Shown: one piece after another, positions 4,955 to 6,248 of the stretch
Position numbering within the stretch: the first letter of the stretch is position 1
How the letters are laid out: each line of letters opens with the position of its first letter
Translations under genes and position numbers: made by a program
Source: DASVSL01 sp036388095
GTDB lineage: Bacteria > Patescibacteriota > Saccharimonadia > Saccharimonadales > Saccharimonadaceae
DNA: 6,248 nt
Assembly: GCA_036388095.1 (NCBI GenBank)
Contig: DASVSL010000088.1
Span: 1-6,248, forward strand
Direction of reading: 5' to 3'
The notes under the pieces: generated by a model
Database searches by the model: none
Seen by the model: only the letters and a program-made list of their open reading frames with translations
Told to the model about the DNA's origin: nothing

Positions 4955-4960
4955 CCATTC

Positions 4961-4966
4961 ATGATA
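4961..4966 (-). promoter_or_regulatory. Putative leaderless -10 box of murE
   Basis: On the reverse strand TATCAT ends exactly 6 nt before the murE ATG (4954), so transcription would start at or next to the start codon. No convincing -35 box or Shine-Dalgarno sequence is present. Confidence 0.5.
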
Positions 4967-4989
4967 CTACGAAGGAAAGCGTCCTGCGT

Positions 4990-4995
4990 TAGACT
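4990..4995 (+). promoter_or_regulatory. Putative leaderless -10 box of tsaD
   Basis: TAGACT ends exactly 6 nt before the tsaD ATG (5002), the same geometry as the murE box on the other strand. No Shine-Dalgarno is visible in the bases before the ATG, and the -35 region is weak. The whole divergent intergenic region is only 47 bases. Confidence 0.5.
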
Positions 4996-5001
4996 GGTTC
5001 A

Positions 5002-6240
5002 ATGATTGTGTTAGGAATCGAATCGAGTTGTGATGAGACCGCGGCCGCCATCGTCGAAGATGGCACGCGGCTGCTGAGTACTGTCGTTGCCAGTCAAATT
5101 GATATCCATGCCGCATACGGTGGTGTCATCCCAGAGGTCGCCGCCCGTTCTCATCTGGAAGTAATGTTGCCAGTTATACAACAGTCTTTGGACGAGGCTG
5201 GCCTGACATGGGGCGAGATTGACGCTATTGCAGTAACGTACGCACCCGGTCTGGTTGGCAGCCTGTTGATTGGCACACTGGCCGCGCGCACCCTGGCACT
5301 CATCAAGCACAAGCCGCTCTACCCGGTTCACCATGTCGAAGGGCACGTCTATGCTAATTTTATCGACGCCCGCACCCAAGCAGCAGAATCACAAACCAGT
5401 AAGGGAGCTTCCGAACCGACGTCAGCCGACCGGACCGGCAACTCTTTGGCGCGGGACTTTGCCTTCCCGGCAAAGCGAGGCAAGACAAATAGTCAGTTAG
5501 CGCCGAGCGAGTCCCGCGCCAAAGACGTTGCCGGGCTAGTCGGATCAAGTAGCACTACTCCTACCTTCCCTCTCCTCGCCCTCATCGTCTCTGGTGGCCA
5601 CAGCCAACTCGCCCTATTCAAAGGCCATGGTGATTTTCGTCTGCTTGGGCAGACCCAAGACGACGCCGTTGGTGAGGCATTCGACAAGGTCGCCAAAATC
5701 ATCGGCCTGCCCTACCCTGGCGGTCCATCCATCACGCAGGCGGCACATCGCGGCAACCCTCACGCCTTCCCCTTTCCTAAGGCTCGCATGCAAAACAAAT
5801 ACGACTTCAGCTTCAGCGGCCTTAAGACGGCAGTCCTACGAACCGTCCAAACCGAAGTCGGTGTCGACTATACCTTCCCGTCCCACCGATTAGCCGAGCG
5901 CGTCAATCTGCAGTTACAGGCCGATATCGCCGCCAGCTTCCAGTACGTCGCCGTTGAAACACTGGTCGACAAGACCGTCCAGGCCGTTGCTGACCATTCC
6001 CCGGCCAGCGTCGTCATCGCCGGTGGCGTGGCTGCCAACAGTGAGCTACGCCGACAACTGCGCGAGCGTCTACCAATTTCCATCGACTACGCGCCAATCA
6101 ACCTCTGCACCGACAACGCCGCCATGATCGCCAGCCTTGGGTATTTCTACGCTCAGGCCAACCGGCCGACCGACCCGCGTGCCCTCGAAGTCGCCCCCAG
6201 CCTCAGCATGACCAAGACCGCCTGGGCGCCCACTATATAA
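5002..6240 (+). CDS. tsaD: tRNA N6-threonylcarbamoyladenosine transferase TsaD, with insertion
   Basis: TsaD (YgjD/Kae1, ASKHA fold) transfers the threonylcarbamoyl group from TC-AMP to A37 of ANN-decoding tRNAs, in the cytoplasm with TsaB and TsaE. The N-terminus MIVLGIESSCDETAAA is the canonical family start, fixing ATG 5002. Other motifs are PEVAAR..H (45-51), YAPGLVGSLLIG (80-91), metal ligands in HHVEGH (H111, H115), SGGH (197-200), DDAVGEAFDKVAK (220-232), YPGGP (238-242), FSGLKTA (271-277), GGVAANSELR (341-350) and CTDNAAM with the third metal ligand D371. It has 412 residues, against about 340 for the family. The excess is one insertion of about 65 residues (roughly 123-187) between HHVEGHVYAN and FPLLALIVSGGH. 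The catalytic residues are intact, so it should be functional. The insert is Ser/Thr/Ala-rich, probably disordered, and its centre is encoded by the palindrome at 5426-5543. No Shine-Dalgarno is seen. tsaD is normally essential. Confidence 0.97.
   Translation: MIVLGIESSCDETAAAIVEDGTRLLSTVVASQIDIHAAYGGVIPEVAARSHLEVMLPVIQQSLDEAGLTWGEIDAIAVTYAPGLVGSLLIGTLAARTLALIKHKPLYPVHHVEGHVYANFIDARTQAAESQTSKGASEPTSADRTGNSLARDFAFPAKRGKTNSQLAPSESRAKDVAGLVGSSSTTPTFPLLALIVSGGHSQLALFKGHGDFRLLGQTQDDAVGEAFDKVAKIIGLPYPGGPSITQAAHRGNPHAFPFPKARMQNKYDFSFSGLKTAVLRTVQTEVGVDYTFPSHRLAERVNLQLQADIAASFQYVAVETLVDKTVQAVADHSPASVVIAGGVAANSELRRQLRERLPISIDYAPINLCTDNAAMIASLGYFYAQANRPTDPRALEVAPSLSMTKTAWAPTI
5426..5543. repeat. Large palindromic element inserted in frame within tsaD
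   Basis: The core arms 5435-5458 and 5510-5534 are reverse complements over 24 bp, interrupted only by one bulged base (C5526). After a symmetric 4 x 4 internal loop, an outer 5-bp stem (CCGAC 5426-5430 with GTCGG 5539-5543) extends it. The 51-nt centre holds a further hairpin, CTTTGCC (5457-5463) with GGCAAAG (5469-5475), which competes with the last two pairs of the core. The element encodes about residues 142-181 of TsaD without a stop or frameshift, exactly within the extra segment absent from ordinary TsaD proteins. This resembles a REP/MITE-like or Rickettsia-type palindromic element (known to insert in frame in coding genes). Mobility is inference, and no clear target-site duplication was found. 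Confidence 0.75.
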
Positions 6241-6248
6241 ACCGGCTA

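Noticed and set aside
4499..5005. + strand open frame of 168 codons antisense to murE
   Set aside because: It lies entirely opposite a confidently identified gene and its divergent promoter region, with no supporting RBS or protein family resemblance.
1..6248. CRISPR array, tRNA or rRNA genes, insertion sequences, or UGA recoding
   Set aside because: No regularly spaced repeats, no tRNA cloverleaf or rRNA sequence recognised, no transposase frame, and TGA serves as an ordinary stop with terminators directly after it at 1342 and 3588.

Overview
The window looks like a chromosomal segment of a Patescibacteria/CPR bacterium, most likely a GC-rich member of Candidatus Saccharibacteria (TM7). The main evidence is the MurE-type ligase on the right. 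It is short, lacks the usual N-terminal domain, and resembles the short MurE-like proteins I recall from that phylum. The taxonomic call is inference from protein character. TGA is used as an ordinary stop (1342, 3265, 3588 and the end of murE), so there is no sign of the recoding seen in Gracilibacteria/SR1.

The left part (1-3646, all on the + strand) is an accessory-looking run of seven small or medium genes with no recognisable housekeeping function. They fall into separate transcription units. Unit 1 has the 3' end of a gene plus an 87-aa protein and ends in a terminator (528-556). Unit 2 has a near-consensus extended -10 promoter (581-609), a structured 5' leader, a 220-aa basic-tailed protein and two tandem terminators (1359-1422). 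Unit 3 has a second promoter of almost identical design (1443-1471), a 284-aa protein with a possible PD-(D/E)XK nuclease core, then a 104-aa protein whose stop codon lies inside the terminator (2713-2757). Unit 4 has a weaker promoter (about 2775-2806), two overlapping genes (139 and 111 aa) and a 16-bp terminator (3599-3647) rich in G-U pairs. Every unit closes with a clear intrinsic terminator, and two carry very similar strong promoters, so these may be independently and strongly expressed orphan genes, as in cargo or phage-derived islands.

The right part (3647-6240) is core: murE on the - strand and tsaD on the + strand, divergent across only 47 bases. Neither has a visible Shine-Dalgarno sequence. 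Each has a TANNNT box exactly 6 nt before its ATG, which is the geometry of leaderless promoters. murE converges on unit 4, whose terminator T-run touches the murE stop codon. TsaD carries an insertion of about 65 residues between its metal-binding motif and the SGGH motif. The DNA for part of that insertion is a large near-perfect palindrome (5426-5543), comparable in concept to the in-frame palindromic elements of Rickettsia. This element and the small-gene island are the most interesting parts of the window. No tRNA, rRNA, CRISPR array, insertion sequence or transposase was seen. The longest stretch without a gene is 1345-1496, which holds two terminators and a promoter.
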